The notes under the pieces are model-generated. The model ran no database searches, was not told the origin of the DNA, and was given only the letters and a program-made list of their open reading frames with translations. A program made the position numbers and the translations under genes. A stretch of 33,435 bases of DNA from Treponema sp. GTDB taxonomy: Bacteria; Spirochaetota; Spirochaetia; Treponematales; Breznakiellaceae. This document shows, in pieces, positions 25,352 through 33,052 of the stretch. The stretch is taken from the NCBI GenBank assembly GCA_031283505.1, contig JAITBO010000118.1, positions 1 to 33,435 on the forward strand. The letters run 5' to 3'. The first letter of the stretch is position 1, and each line of letters opens with the position of its first letter.

Positions 25352-25385
25352 GTCTGTCCACAAAGTCGGTTGCTTTGTGGACAGA
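25352..25385. repeat. palindromic repeat, identical to 791-824
   Basis: This 34-nt sequence is identical to 791-824: 13-bp arms beginning TCTGTCCACAAAG, loop TCGGTTG and the complementary arm. It lies 1 bp after the ATPase stop codon and 31 bp before the permease start, so it would fold in the operon mRNA between the two genes. Here it stands alone, without the second hairpin and the terminal TTAGA of the 786-911 element. Confidence 0.8.
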
Positions 25386-25416
25386 TTTGGTATTTTTTAA
25401 GGTAAGAGGAAATTAA

Positions 25417-26418
25417 ATGGCTGAAGTTCAAACGGCGGCCCGGACAAAAACGGGCGGCCAATCACTTGGAGAAAAAATCAAAAAAAATCTGTACAGTTTT
25501 GGTATTCTTTTGAGTCTGCTTATTCTTTGTTTGATTCTGACAATTCTGTCGCCCCGCTTCCTGACCGTTGACAATCTGATGAATGTCGCGTCCCAGGCGT
25601 CGGTAAACGCGATTGTTTCTATAGGCCTGTTCCTGGCGATACTGACATCCGGCATCGACCTTTCTGTCGGTTCAATTCTCGCGCTTTCCACCATGGGTAT
25701 GGGTATTCTGGCGGTAAGACTCGGCCTGAATCCGGTTTTTTCCCTGATCATGTGCCTTGTCTTCGGCGCCCTGTTCGGCCTGATAAACGGCCTGATGCTT
25801 ACCAGGCTTCGCCTTCCCCATCCCTTTATTTCAACCATGGGCATGAAGCAGATGGCCCGGGGTATAGCCCTGGCGATCACCGCCGCCCAGCCCATAAGCG
25901 GCTTCCACCCTTCAATTACCTTTTTCGGCAGCGCCCGGATAGGCCCGATTCCGGTTTCTTTCTTTCTGGTAGCGGTTCTGTATATAGGGATGTACCTGTT
26001 TCTGACCCGCACGGCTACCGGCCGGTACATTTACGCGGTGGGAGGCAACAAGGAAGCGAGCCGTCTTTCAGGGATCAACGTAAGCGGCGTTCTTAACCTG
26101 GTGTACACCATCAGCGGTTTCATGGCGGCTCTGGCGGGGATTGTGCTGGTCGGGCGGGTTGACTCGGCGTATCCCCTGGCGGGAACGGATTACGAATCCG
26201 ACGCCATCGCGGCGGTTATCATAGGCGGCGCGAGCTTCTTCGGCGGCGTGGGCAAGATCGGGAACACGATAGTCGGCGTCCTCATCATCGCGGTATTGAG
26301 GAACGGCCTCAATCTGCTCAATGTCAATTCGGCGCTTCAGACGTTTACGATAGGCGCCGTTATTATCGTAGCGGTCTTCATAGACGTGCTGCGTCAACAA
26401 GTAATGAAAGCCAAGTAA
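25417..26418 (+). CDS. second CUT2 ABC transporter permease (RbsC family)
   Basis: This inner-membrane permease has 333 residues: a hydrophilic cytoplasmic start, then multiple membrane segments from about residue 27. Family motifs include LTSGIDLSVGSILALS, FGLINGLMLTRLRLPHPFISTMG, GRYIYAVGGNKEASRLSGI and ESDAIAAVIIGGASFFGGVG. AGAGGA precedes the ATG by 6 nt. It works with the ATPase at 23845 and the lipoprotein at 26457. The sugar carried is not readable from sequence; context suggests an inositol or related polyol. Confidence 0.9.
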   Translation: MAEVQTAARTKTGGQSLGEKIKKNLYSFGILLSLLILCLILTILSPRFLTVDNLMNVASQASVNAIVSIGLFLAILTSGIDLSVGSILALSTMGMGILAVRLGLNPVFSLIMCLVFGALFGLINGLMLTRLRLPHPFISTMGMKQMARGIALAITAAQPISGFHPSITFFGSARIGPIPVSFFLVAVLYIGMYLFLTRTATGRYIYAVGGNKEASRLSGINVSGVLNLVYTISGFMAALAGIVLVGRVDSAYPLAGTDYESDAIAAVIIGGASFFGGVGKIGNTIVGVLIIAVLRNGLNLLNVNSALQTFTIGAVIIVAVFIDVLRQQVMKAK

Positions 26419-26456
26419 AAGGCTTTTATTTATATTTTCATTACGGAGGATACGAA

Positions 26457-27428
26457 ATGAACGTAAAAAAAATGAACATGGCGGTATGTGTGGTGGTTAT
26501 GGCAAGCCTGTTGGCGACTGCCGTATCTTGTAATCGCAAAAAGGCCAATGAAGGAGAGGTTACGGTAGCGGCGGTGCTCAAAACAACGACCTCGCCTTAC
26601 TGGCAGACGGTTGTGTCGGGGCTCAAAGACGGGGCGAAGGAATCCGGCGTAAAGCTTATCGGCCCCCTTGGACCGGCCACGGAAGACGCGGTTGAAGAAC
26701 AGATCAATATGATCCAAAGCGTCATCTCCCAGAAGCCCGATGTGCTGGTACTCGCCCCGTCGCAGCCTCCCGCAACGGTAAAAGTGTTGCAGCAGGCCAA
26801 ACAGGCGGGCATAAAAGTCATCCTTGTCGATTCTCCGATGCCGGACGATTTTACGGATTACGAAACCTTTATCGGTACCACCAACTACACCGCCGGTGTG
26901 GATGCGGCTAATATGATCATCAAGGCCGGGATCCCCCAGGGGGCCAACATTGTTCTCCTGGAAGGGGCTCCCGGAAACCCGACCATGACCCAGCGTTGCG
27001 ACGGTGCCGAAGACACCTTCAAGGCGGCGGGCTTCGTAATCGCCTCCCGGCAGCCCGCCTATTCCGACAAGGACCGGGCTTTTACGGTCATGCAGAACAT
27101 CCTGCAGACCACCCCCAACGTGGCCGCGATATTTTCCGCCAATGACGATCAGGCCCTGGGGGCGTGGAGGGCCGTCAACCAGGCCGGTAAGCAGGCGGTG
27201 GTTGTCGGCGTGGACGGTACCAGAGACGCGTTGAATTCGATTCAACGTAATGAACTCTACGGCTCCATGGGCCAGAATTCTTACCAGATGGGTGTCCTCG
27301 CGATTGAAAATGCGGTAAAACTGATGAAGGGAGAGGCCATTGACAAGCGGATTGACAGCGGCACGACCCAACTGACCATTGATAATGCGGGGAAACAGAT
27401 TGAGTTCCTGGATAAGATAGGCGGTTAA
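26457..27428 (+). CDS. second CUT2 sugar-binding lipoprotein
   Basis: This type I periplasmic binding protein has 323 residues. Its signal peptide ends LLATAVSC, giving a lipidated Cys25, so it is membrane-anchored, unlike the binding protein at 15229. Lobe motifs include LKTTTSPYWQTVVSGL, DVLVLAPSQPPA, VILVDSPMP, FIGTTNYTAG, IFSANDDQALGAW and VVGVDGTRDAL. GGAGG lies 7 nt upstream of the ATG. It is followed by a short tandem repeat and then by an IolG-like dehydrogenase, suggesting that the imported compound is oxidised next. Confidence 0.9.
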   Translation: MNVKKMNMAVCVVVMASLLATAVSCNRKKANEGEVTVAAVLKTTTSPYWQTVVSGLKDGAKESGVKLIGPLGPATEDAVEEQINMIQSVISQKPDVLVLAPSQPPATVKVLQQAKQAGIKVILVDSPMPDDFTDYETFIGTTNYTAGVDAANMIIKAGIPQGANIVLLEGAPGNPTMTQRCDGAEDTFKAAGFVIASRQPAYSDKDRAFTVMQNILQTTPNVAAIFSANDDQALGAWRAVNQAGKQAVVVGVDGTRDALNSIQRNELYGSMGQNSYQMGVLAIENAVKLMKGEAIDKRIDSGTTQLTIDNAGKQIEFLDKIGG

Positions 27429-27436
27429 AAAACACT

Positions 27437-27476
27437 GCCGGGTGTATGCGCCCACTTAAGCCGGGTGTATGCGCCC
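27437..27476 (+). repeat. short tandem duplication upstream of the second dehydrogenase
   Basis: GCCGGGTGTATGCGCCC occurs twice, at 27437-27453 and 27460-27476, with a 23-bp period. It lies between the binding-protein stop and the ribosome-binding site of the next gene. It creates a spurious upstream in-frame ATG at 27469. Confidence 0.75.
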
Positions 27477-27495
27477 GCCCAAGAGGAGGTTGTGT

Positions 27496-28509
27496 GTGAA
27501 AAAGGTACGAATAGGCTCGGTCGGGCTGGGACGGCTTGGGCTTCAACACGCAGTAAATACCGCTTCCCGGATACAAAACGCCGAACTCGCCGCGCTTTGC
27601 GACGTGGACGGGGCCAAGCTGAACGAAACGGCGGATAAACTTGGGGTCCCGCGCCGGTTTACCGCCTTTGAGGACCTCGTCGCCTGTGCGGACATTGACG
27701 CCGTAGTTTTAGTGTCTCCCTCGGGACTCCATACCCGTCAGATTTCCGCCGCCCTGGCCACCGGGAAGCACGTCTTCTCCGAAAAACCCCTGGGGGTCAC
27801 GGTAGCCGAGTGTAAGGAAGCCGAGAAGGCGGTGGAAGCCCACCCCAAACAGGTGTTTATGCTGGGCTTTATGCGGCGCTTTGACGAAGCGTACAAATAC
27901 GCTCACGACAAGGTTGCTGCCGGTGAGATCGGACGGCCCCTTCTTTTCCGTTCCTACAGCCAGGACCCGGAGAAGTTCATCCAGGACGCCATCGCCTATG
28001 CCGGACATTCGGGCGGCCAGTTCCTGGACATGGCGGTTCACGACATAGACCTGGCCCGGTGGTTTACCGGATCCGAACCCACGACGGTCTACGCCATAGG
28101 CGGCTGTTACGCTCACCCTGAGTTCGCCCAATACAAAGACGGGGACAATGTTTCCTGTCTCATGAAATTCAAGAACGACTGTATGGTTTTCCTATTCGCC
28201 GGCCGTACCGCCCCCCACGGGTACAACGTGGAAACCGAAATCATCGGGACCAAAGGCATCCTGCGTATTGCCAACGTGCCCCAGAAAAATCTGGTGGAAA
28301 TTCTGGACGGTTACGGGGTCCGGAAAGAATGCAGCGGGAATTTCCTGGAACGGTTTGACACGGCGTATGTGAACGAAGTGCAGGAATTTGTAAACTGCAT
28401 CATCGAGGGCCGCAAGCCTGAGGTGACGGTTTACGACGGGACACGGGTATCGGAGATCGCCTATGCCTGTAAGTCCGCATTTGAGCAGGGAACCCTGCTT
28501 ACGTTCTAA
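27496..28509 (+). CDS. Gfo/Idh/MocA-family dehydrogenase, inositol dehydrogenase-like
   Basis: This NAD(P)-dependent sugar/inositol dehydrogenase has 337 residues. The Rossmann loop is GSVGLGRLGLQHA (7-19). The catalytic residues of the inositol-dehydrogenase type are all present: Lys97 in SEKP, Asp178 and His182 in LDMAVHDID. The start is GTG at 27496, with GAGGAGG 6 nt upstream; the ATG at 27469 lies in a tandem repeat and has no such site. Being encoded after a sugar transporter and before the LacI-family regulator, it likely oxidises the imported compound, perhaps scyllo- or D-chiro-inositol, to an inosose that IolE can use. The exact substrate is inference. Confidence 0.85.
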   Translation: MKKVRIGSVGLGRLGLQHAVNTASRIQNAELAALCDVDGAKLNETADKLGVPRRFTAFEDLVACADIDAVVLVSPSGLHTRQISAALATGKHVFSEKPLGVTVAECKEAEKAVEAHPKQVFMLGFMRRFDEAYKYAHDKVAAGEIGRPLLFRSYSQDPEKFIQDAIAYAGHSGGQFLDMAVHDIDLARWFTGSEPTTVYAIGGCYAHPEFAQYKDGDNVSCLMKFKNDCMVFLFAGRTAPHGYNVETEIIGTKGILRIANVPQKNLVEILDGYGVRKECSGNFLERFDTAYVNEVQEFVNCIIEGRKPEVTVYDGTRVSEIAYACKSAFEQGTLLTF

Positions 28510-28597
28510 TCCCCTGGAGCCAGCCCCTGAAAGAGGGGCAGGGAATAGTGAACGAATACAGTGAAGAGTGGAAGACGGGGGGCATGAGGGATCCGTT

Positions 28598-29656
28598 ATG
28601 GTTAGCATCAAGGATATTGCCAGACAGGTGGGGACTTCCCCGTCCACGGTTTCCCGGGTAGTAAACGGAAAAGCCCACGTCAATTCCGAGAAGCGGAAAC
28701 AGATCCTGAGCCTGATAAAAGAGACCGGGTACGTGCCGAATAAAGCGGCGCGAAGCATGGTGCTGGGCCGGAGCTTTACCGTGGGGCTGGTGATCGCCGA
28801 CATCTTTAATATGTTTCAGCAGCAGCTTTTTTCGATTATTGAGCGGCATTTGGAGGCCTTGGGCTATCACACCCTTTTTTTGTTTGTGAAGTTTGACGAG
28901 GCCGGGGAGGAAGCCTGCCTGAACCGCATCAAAAAAGAAAAGCTCGACGGGATCATCCTGTTTCATGAGTTGAACCACGCCGGGTTTTACGAGTATTTTA
29001 CCCGGGCGGGCCTTCCGGTGGTGGCGGCCACCTGCGGGTACCATGATTTTCCGGCGGTTCGGGTGAACGATCAGCAGGCGGCGTTTGAGGCGGTCTGCCA
29101 TCTGATCAGCTTAGGGCACCGCAGGATCAACATGATCAACGGCAGCGGCCATTCCTTTGGCAACCAGCGCCTGGAGGGGTATTACCGGGCGATGGAGGCC
29201 CTCAAGCCGGTCCGGGAGGCGGGGCAGGTGGCGGCGGTGCCCCACTATACCGCAGAGTACGGCATGGCGGGGATGCGGGAACTGTTGCGCCGGGGCCGGG
29301 ATTTCACCGCCCTCTTTGCCTCCACCGATGAATTGGCTATCGGGGCTATCCGGGTTCTGAGGGACGATGGGCTGCGGGTCCCCGAGGATATTTCGGTGAT
29401 CGGCTTTGACGATATCAATATGTCGAATTATATCGTCCCCCGGCTGACCACCATACATCAGCCCCTGGGGGCGATAGGGGAAGAAACCGCCCTGGCCCTT
29501 CACCGCCGGATCGTCGGGGGGGCGTCCCTGAAGGCGGAACAGATCTTTCCCCACCGGCTGATCATCCGGGAATCAACGGGGCCGGTAGATGCGGGGAATA
29601 GGGAAGACGCCGCGTTCCACGGCTATGCTCCCCAAGCCCCCTGTTTTAACATTTGA
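28598..29656 (+). CDS. LacI-family transcriptional regulator
   Basis: This is a LacI/GalR repressor of 352 residues. The N-terminal helix-turn-helix is SIKDIARQVGTSPSTVSRVVNG, followed by a hinge helix with PNKAARSM, which in this family inserts at a central CpG of the operator. A sugar-binding core of periplasmic-binding-protein fold follows, with typical motifs FASTDELAIGAI and DISVIGFDDI. The ATG at 28598 is chosen because GAGGG precedes it by 8 nt and family similarity starts there. It ends the plus-strand operon and probably controls both divergent operons through the AAACGTTT palindromes at 23544 and 23745. The inducer would be an inositol or inosose. The last 30 or so residues are a nonconserved tail. 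Confidence 0.9.
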   Translation: MVSIKDIARQVGTSPSTVSRVVNGKAHVNSEKRKQILSLIKETGYVPNKAARSMVLGRSFTVGLVIADIFNMFQQQLFSIIERHLEALGYHTLFLFVKFDEAGEEACLNRIKKEKLDGIILFHELNHAGFYEYFTRAGLPVVAATCGYHDFPAVRVNDQQAAFEAVCHLISLGHRRINMINGSGHSFGNQRLEGYYRAMEALKPVREAGQVAAVPHYTAEYGMAGMRELLRRGRDFTALFASTDELAIGAIRVLRDDGLRVPEDISVIGFDDINMSNYIVPRLTTIHQPLGAIGEETALALHRRIVGGASLKAEQIFPHRLIIRESTGPVDAGNREDAAFHGYAPQAPCFNI

Positions 29657-29682
29657 CAAGTTCTCCGGTTTATTGATATACT
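29653..29682 (+). promoter_or_regulatory. sigma70-type promoter for the M23/bactofilin operon
   Basis: TTGACA (29653-29658) and TATACT (29677-29682) are 18 bp apart, a near-consensus pair. The -35 hexamer overlaps the stop codon of the LacI-family gene. Transcription would begin near 29689, about 50 nt before the chosen GTG start of the peptidase gene, whose ribosome-binding site GGAGGA lies in between. Confidence 0.65.
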
Positions 29683-29740
29683 GGAAACATCCCTGCAGAT
29701 GACCCGGAGGGGCATTTTTCCATTATCGGAGGAGCAAGCC

Positions 29741-30772
29741 GTGGCAGCGGTCCATGAAATAAAAAAAATTGAGAATCATCTGGTTCAGAAGGTAAAAACC
29801 CTTTCCATTGACGTTGCCGGGGGCCTGAGCGGCTTTTTCAAAACCTTGGGTAAGATTATCAGCCAGCACTATACTATCGTGCTGGTCCCCCATTCGGAAA
29901 AAAAGGTCTACAATTTTCACCTCACGGTGCTTTCGGCGGCCTGCTTTGTCCTGATCCTGGCCGGAGTGGGGGGGGGGCTGGTCTTTTACGGCCGCTCCCT
30001 GGGAGGCGCACGGGGGGTTTTGGCGGATAAGGACCCCCGGCTGAACGACGCTCAGGCAAGCCTGGATCAACTGCGGGATGAGATAGCCCGGCTTCTCCAG
30101 CAGTCCCGGGGCTTCCAATCGACCCTGTCCCATACCCTCTCCACCCTTGGGGCGGAGGGCCCCAACGTCAACCCCACCGTTGCGGAAGGCCTGTCCTCCC
30201 TCTTCGATATTCGGAACGTGAGCGGGGAAACCCTCCAGGAGGTACGGGACATCCAGCTTCTGGCCACCTACCTTTCTTCGGTCGTGCAGCCCCTGGAGGA
30301 ACTCAGGACCATCCTGGACTCTCAGAGCGCCCTCCTTACGGAAATTCCCAGTATATGGCCCATCAAGGGCGGGATAGGCCACATATCCATGCTCTTTGGG
30401 CAGAACAAACACCCCTTTACCGGCCAGTATTATATCCACAAGGGCATCGACCTTTCCACCTACCGTCAGGGAGACCCCATTGTGGCCACCGCGGACGGCC
30501 AGGTAGTAACCATAGAAAGCGACGCGGGGGGATTTGGGAACTACGTGATCATCCGGCATAAACACGGGTTTTATACCCGCTACGCCCATATGCTGTCCTT
30601 CCGGGTAACCACGGGCCAGCGGGTCCAGCAGGGGGAGGTCATCGGCTATATCGGCAATACGGGACTTTCCACGGGTCCCCACCTCCACTACGAGGTCCAC
30701 ATTGGCTCCGACGTGGTGGACCCCTTCAAGTTTATTACGATCCGTTCCAACAATGCCTGGACCGGCCGTTAG
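29741..30772 (+). CDS. M23 (LytM) zinc peptidoglycan endopeptidase, membrane-anchored
   Basis: This 343-residue cell-wall hydrolase has a cytoplasmic N-terminus of about 57 residues, one membrane segment (about 58-84), a helical, probably coiled-coil region (about 100-205) and a C-terminal M23 domain. All metal and catalytic residues are present: His233 and Asp237 in HKGID, His283 in YAHM, and His314/His316 in GPHLHYEV. It should therefore be active rather than a degenerate LytM factor. GTG at 29741 is chosen for its GGAGGA site; the in-frame ATG at 29699 would leave a leader of only about 10 nt. A bactofilin gene follows 10 nt later, a pairing known for shape control in other bacteria. Confidence 0.9.
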   Translation: MAAVHEIKKIENHLVQKVKTLSIDVAGGLSGFFKTLGKIISQHYTIVLVPHSEKKVYNFHLTVLSAACFVLILAGVGGGLVFYGRSLGGARGVLADKDPRLNDAQASLDQLRDEIARLLQQSRGFQSTLSHTLSTLGAEGPNVNPTVAEGLSSLFDIRNVSGETLQEVRDIQLLATYLSSVVQPLEELRTILDSQSALLTEIPSIWPIKGGIGHISMLFGQNKHPFTGQYYIHKGIDLSTYRQGDPIVATADGQVVTIESDAGGFGNYVIIRHKHGFYTRYAHMLSFRVTTGQRVQQGEVIGYIGNTGLSTGPHLHYEVHIGSDVVDPFKFITIRSNNAWTGR

Positions 30773-30782
30773 GGGGGGGCCG

Positions 30783-31256
30783 ATGTCATTGTCCAAACGG
30801 GATCGGTTCTCGATAAATACCATCATCGGTCCCGGTACGGCGGTATACGGGGACATAGAATCCGGGGGATTTATCCGGGTGGACGGCAGCCTGCGGGGGA
30901 ACCTGACCGCCCGGGGACAGATCGTGGTGGGAGAAAAGGCCCGGATAAAGAGCAATATCAGCGGGACCAGCATCACCATCGGCGGGGTGGTGCACGGCAA
31001 CGTCCTGGCCAGCGAACGGCTCATTGTCCTCGCCACCGGCCTGGTCCTGGGGAACATCGTAACCCGCCGGATTCAAGCCGATGAGGGATGCTTCATCCAC
31101 GGCAAAATACGGGTCTGCGGCACCGATGAAACATGGAAAACCGCCGCCGCGGAAATTGCCGGGCCCCCTAAGGTCCCGGGTATCGAAGCCCTCAAGCCCC
31201 CGGAAATCCCCGCCACCGCCGCCCCCGAGAACGGTCCGCCCCTGTTGCTCTCCTAG
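30783..31256 (+). CDS. bactofilin (polymer-forming cytoskeletal protein)
   Basis: Bactofilins (DUF583) polymerise without nucleotide and mark sites of wall growth or curvature. This 157-residue protein has the typical short N-terminus, a right-handed beta-helix made of repeated hydrophobic-Gly rungs (GTAVYGDI, GGFIRVDGSLRGNLTARGQIVVG, SITIGGVVHGNV, GLVLGNIV), and a Pro/Ala-rich disordered tail from about residue 125. The ATG at 30783, straight after a G-rich site, is chosen over an upstream in-frame start at 30702, which would run inside the peptidase gene. Its partner is the M23 peptidase directly upstream. A role in spirochaete helical shape is plausible but inferred. Confidence 0.9.
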   Translation: MSLSKRDRFSINTIIGPGTAVYGDIESGGFIRVDGSLRGNLTARGQIVVGEKARIKSNISGTSITIGGVVHGNVLASERLIVLATGLVLGNIVTRRIQADEGCFIHGKIRVCGTDETWKTAAAEIAGPPKVPGIEALKPPEIPATAAPENGPPLLLS

Positions 31257-31264
31257 GATAGGAC

Positions 31265-31801
31265 ATGGCTAAAATTACCGAAGGCCTCCCCCCCTTTAAC
31301 CCCGCCGCCTACACCGTCCAGCCGGGGGAAGCCAAAAAGGAGCGGTTGCGGGGCGGCGCCCCAACGGAAAAGGCCCGGCCGGTACGCTTCGCTGCCCTCC
31401 TGGAGGAAACCGCGGCGGAACCCCTCCCCCCGGACGCCGGAGGGGACCTCCAGGAGCTTCTGGACGAGGTTCACGGCAGTGGGGACGATCTCAAACAACG
31501 GCCCTTCCCGGAGGAGGTAAAACGGTATAAGAAGGCGGTGAGAAATTTCCTGCGCTATATCGTTGAACGGGGCTACACCGCGGAACAGCAGACCGGAATT
31601 CCCAATTCCCTCAAACCCGGTTTTAACTGGCGCCGGGGGGCGGTCCAGTCCCGGGACCGGACCGTTTACACCCTGATTCAGGTGGCGGATCGCAAACTGG
31701 AACAGTTGGCTGCGGGAATCCTGGCAGGCCAGATTACCCAACTGGAGCTGCTTGCCAGGGTTGATGAAATCAACGGTATCCTGATAGATTTAGTGCGGTA
31801 A
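31265..31801 (+). CDS. yaaR: YaaR family (DUF327) protein
   Basis: This 178-residue protein belongs to the YaaR/DUF327 family, small helical proteins of unknown mechanism. The N-terminal 80 residues are variable and Pro/Glu-rich. The conserved part has EEVKRYKKAVRNFLRYIVE, then the C-terminal helices DRTVYTLIQVADRKLEQLA and LLARVDEINGILIDLV. AGGATAGG precedes the ATG, and its stop lies about 70 bp before ricT. In Bacillus, yaaR is likewise near yaaT (ricT), so this small neighbourhood is conserved across phyla. No enzymatic residues are visible. Confidence 0.82.
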   Translation: MAKITEGLPPFNPAAYTVQPGEAKKERLRGGAPTEKARPVRFAALLEETAAEPLPPDAGGDLQELLDEVHGSGDDLKQRPFPEEVKRYKKAVRNFLRYIVERGYTAEQQTGIPNSLKPGFNWRRGAVQSRDRTVYTLIQVADRKLEQLAAGILAGQITQLELLARVDEINGILIDLVR

Positions 31802-31810
31802 GGTAATGAC

Positions 31811-31850
31811 GCCGTAAACGGCGCCATACAAGGATGCGCGCATCCTTGTA
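31811..31850. repeat. palindromes between yaaR and ricT
   Basis: Two perfect inverted repeats: 31811-31822 (GCCGT-AA-ACGGC) and 31827-31850, a 24-bp perfect palindrome with half TACAAGGATGCG and no loop. They lie in the 72-bp gap between the two genes and end 23 bp before the ricT start. They resemble the other palindromic insertions of the window more than a terminator, since no T-run follows. Confidence 0.6.
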
Positions 31851-31873
31851 CGCGCGCATAAAAAGGATAGGAT

Positions 31874-32842
31874 ATGGATGAGTCAGATAATTACGATGAT
31901 ATACTGCCGGAAGATCTGGATGAGGATATATCCGCCCTGGAGGACAACCCCTCGGAAGAGGGGATAGAACAACGTACCGATATCATCGTAAGCTCCGGGG
32001 CCGAACCCCTGTCCCCGGATACCCCCGTATACCGGTTGCGGCTCATCTATTCCCACGAAACCTTCCTGGCCGTCTACTCCGGGGATCCCCTGGAGCCGGG
32101 AAGCATGGTCCTGGTACCCACCCGTTATGGCCGGGATCTGGCCCAGATCATCGGCCCCATCCGGCGGCGGGACCCCCAGATTTTTTCGGAGCTTACCCGG
32201 ATAGAACGGCCCGCGACCAGGGAGGATCTGGAAAAAGCCGATCATAACCGCCTTCAGGAACAGGAGGCCTTCCGGATCTGCAGACAGAAGATCGAGCTTC
32301 ACGCCCTGGGGATGAAGCTGGTCTCGGTCCATTATCTCCTGGAAGAAGCGAAGATCCTCTTCTTTTTTACCGCAGAAAACCGGGTGGATTTTCGGGAACT
32401 GGTCAAGGACCTCGTGGGCGTCTTCAAAAGCCGGATAGAACTCCGGCAGATCGGGGTGCGGGATGAATCCCGGGTCATCGGCGGCCTGGGGATCTGCGGC
32501 AGAGGCTACTGCTGCCACATGGTTTCGGATAAGCTCAAGCCGGTCTCCATAAAAATGGCCAAGGATCAGAACCTTTCCCTCAATTCCATAAAGATTTCCG
32601 GACTCTGCGGACGCCTCCTCTGCTGCCTCGCCTATGAACACTGCTTTTACGGGGAACAGCGCCGGCTCATTCCCCCGGAGGGCTACAAACTCAGCTACGA
32701 AGGGGCCCAGTGGAAGGTATTGGAGGCCAATGTCATCCTGGGGCTGGTAAAAATCGGCTCCGAGGACGGACGCCAGATCCACATATCCGCCTCGGCCTTT
32801 GAAAAAATCGACGGCCGCTGGAGCATCGTGAAAAAAGACTAG
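31874..32842 (+). CDS. ricT: PSP1-domain protein RicT (YaaT)
   Basis: This PSP1-domain protein is of the RicT/YaaT type; in Bacillus RicT forms an iron-sulphur complex with RicA and RicF that aids mRNA processing and developmental switches. The 322 residues start with an acidic, probably disordered segment of about 45 residues not seen in short homologues. The PSP1 core then carries the characteristic cysteines: Cys208, Cys213 and Cys214 in GICGRGYCC, and Cys245, Cys250 and Cys251 in GLCGRLLCCLAYE. These fit [4Fe-4S] binding. AAAGGA lies upstream of the ATG. No ricA or ricF is visible in the window, so partners are unknown here. Confidence 0.88.
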   Translation: MDESDNYDDILPEDLDEDISALEDNPSEEGIEQRTDIIVSSGAEPLSPDTPVYRLRLIYSHETFLAVYSGDPLEPGSMVLVPTRYGRDLAQIIGPIRRRDPQIFSELTRIERPATREDLEKADHNRLQEQEAFRICRQKIELHALGMKLVSVHYLLEEAKILFFFTAENRVDFRELVKDLVGVFKSRIELRQIGVRDESRVIGGLGICGRGYCCHMVSDKLKPVSIKMAKDQNLSLNSIKISGLCGRLLCCLAYEHCFYGEQRRLIPPEGYKLSYEGAQWKVLEANVILGLVKIGSEDGRQIHISASAFEKIDGRWSIVKKD

Positions 32843-32882
32843 CAGGTTACTTAGACCAAAACTTTGGATATGGGTGATTATA

Positions 32883-32994
32883 GGAAAGAAAAAAAATTCT
32901 CACCGCAAAGGCGAAATCGAAATCGAACCTCGGTTCGCGGATATGTAAAGCACCGATTCTTTCCTTTCTTCTTCGCCTTATGCGCCTTTGCGGT
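32883..32994. repeat. nested inverted-repeat element between ricT and cheB
   Basis: ACCGCAAAGGCG (32902-32913) is repeated as its exact complement at 32983-32994. GGAAAGAA (32883-32890) also has a complement near 32957-32964, and a small perfect hairpin CGAACC-TC-GGTTCG lies at 32924-32937. The two flanking genes converge here, so it may be a bidirectional transcript end, but neither side shows a clean stem plus T-run. The rest of 32843-33052 holds no gene. Confidence 0.5.
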
Positions 32995-33052
32995 TAAAAC
33001 TTCTTCTTCCCTGTTTTTCTCCATACCCTGTGATTTAGCTTGAACACCCCCG

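Noticed and set aside
26430..27455. A 341-codon minus-strand frame over the binding-protein gene
   Set aside because: It mirrors the sugar-binding lipoprotein, has no domain of its own, and the plus-strand gene has a signal peptide, ribosome-binding site and operon context.
29723..31057. A 444-codon minus-strand frame over the M23 peptidase and bactofilin genes
   Set aside because: It spans two well-recognised plus-strand genes and contains no family motif; it is a compositional shadow.
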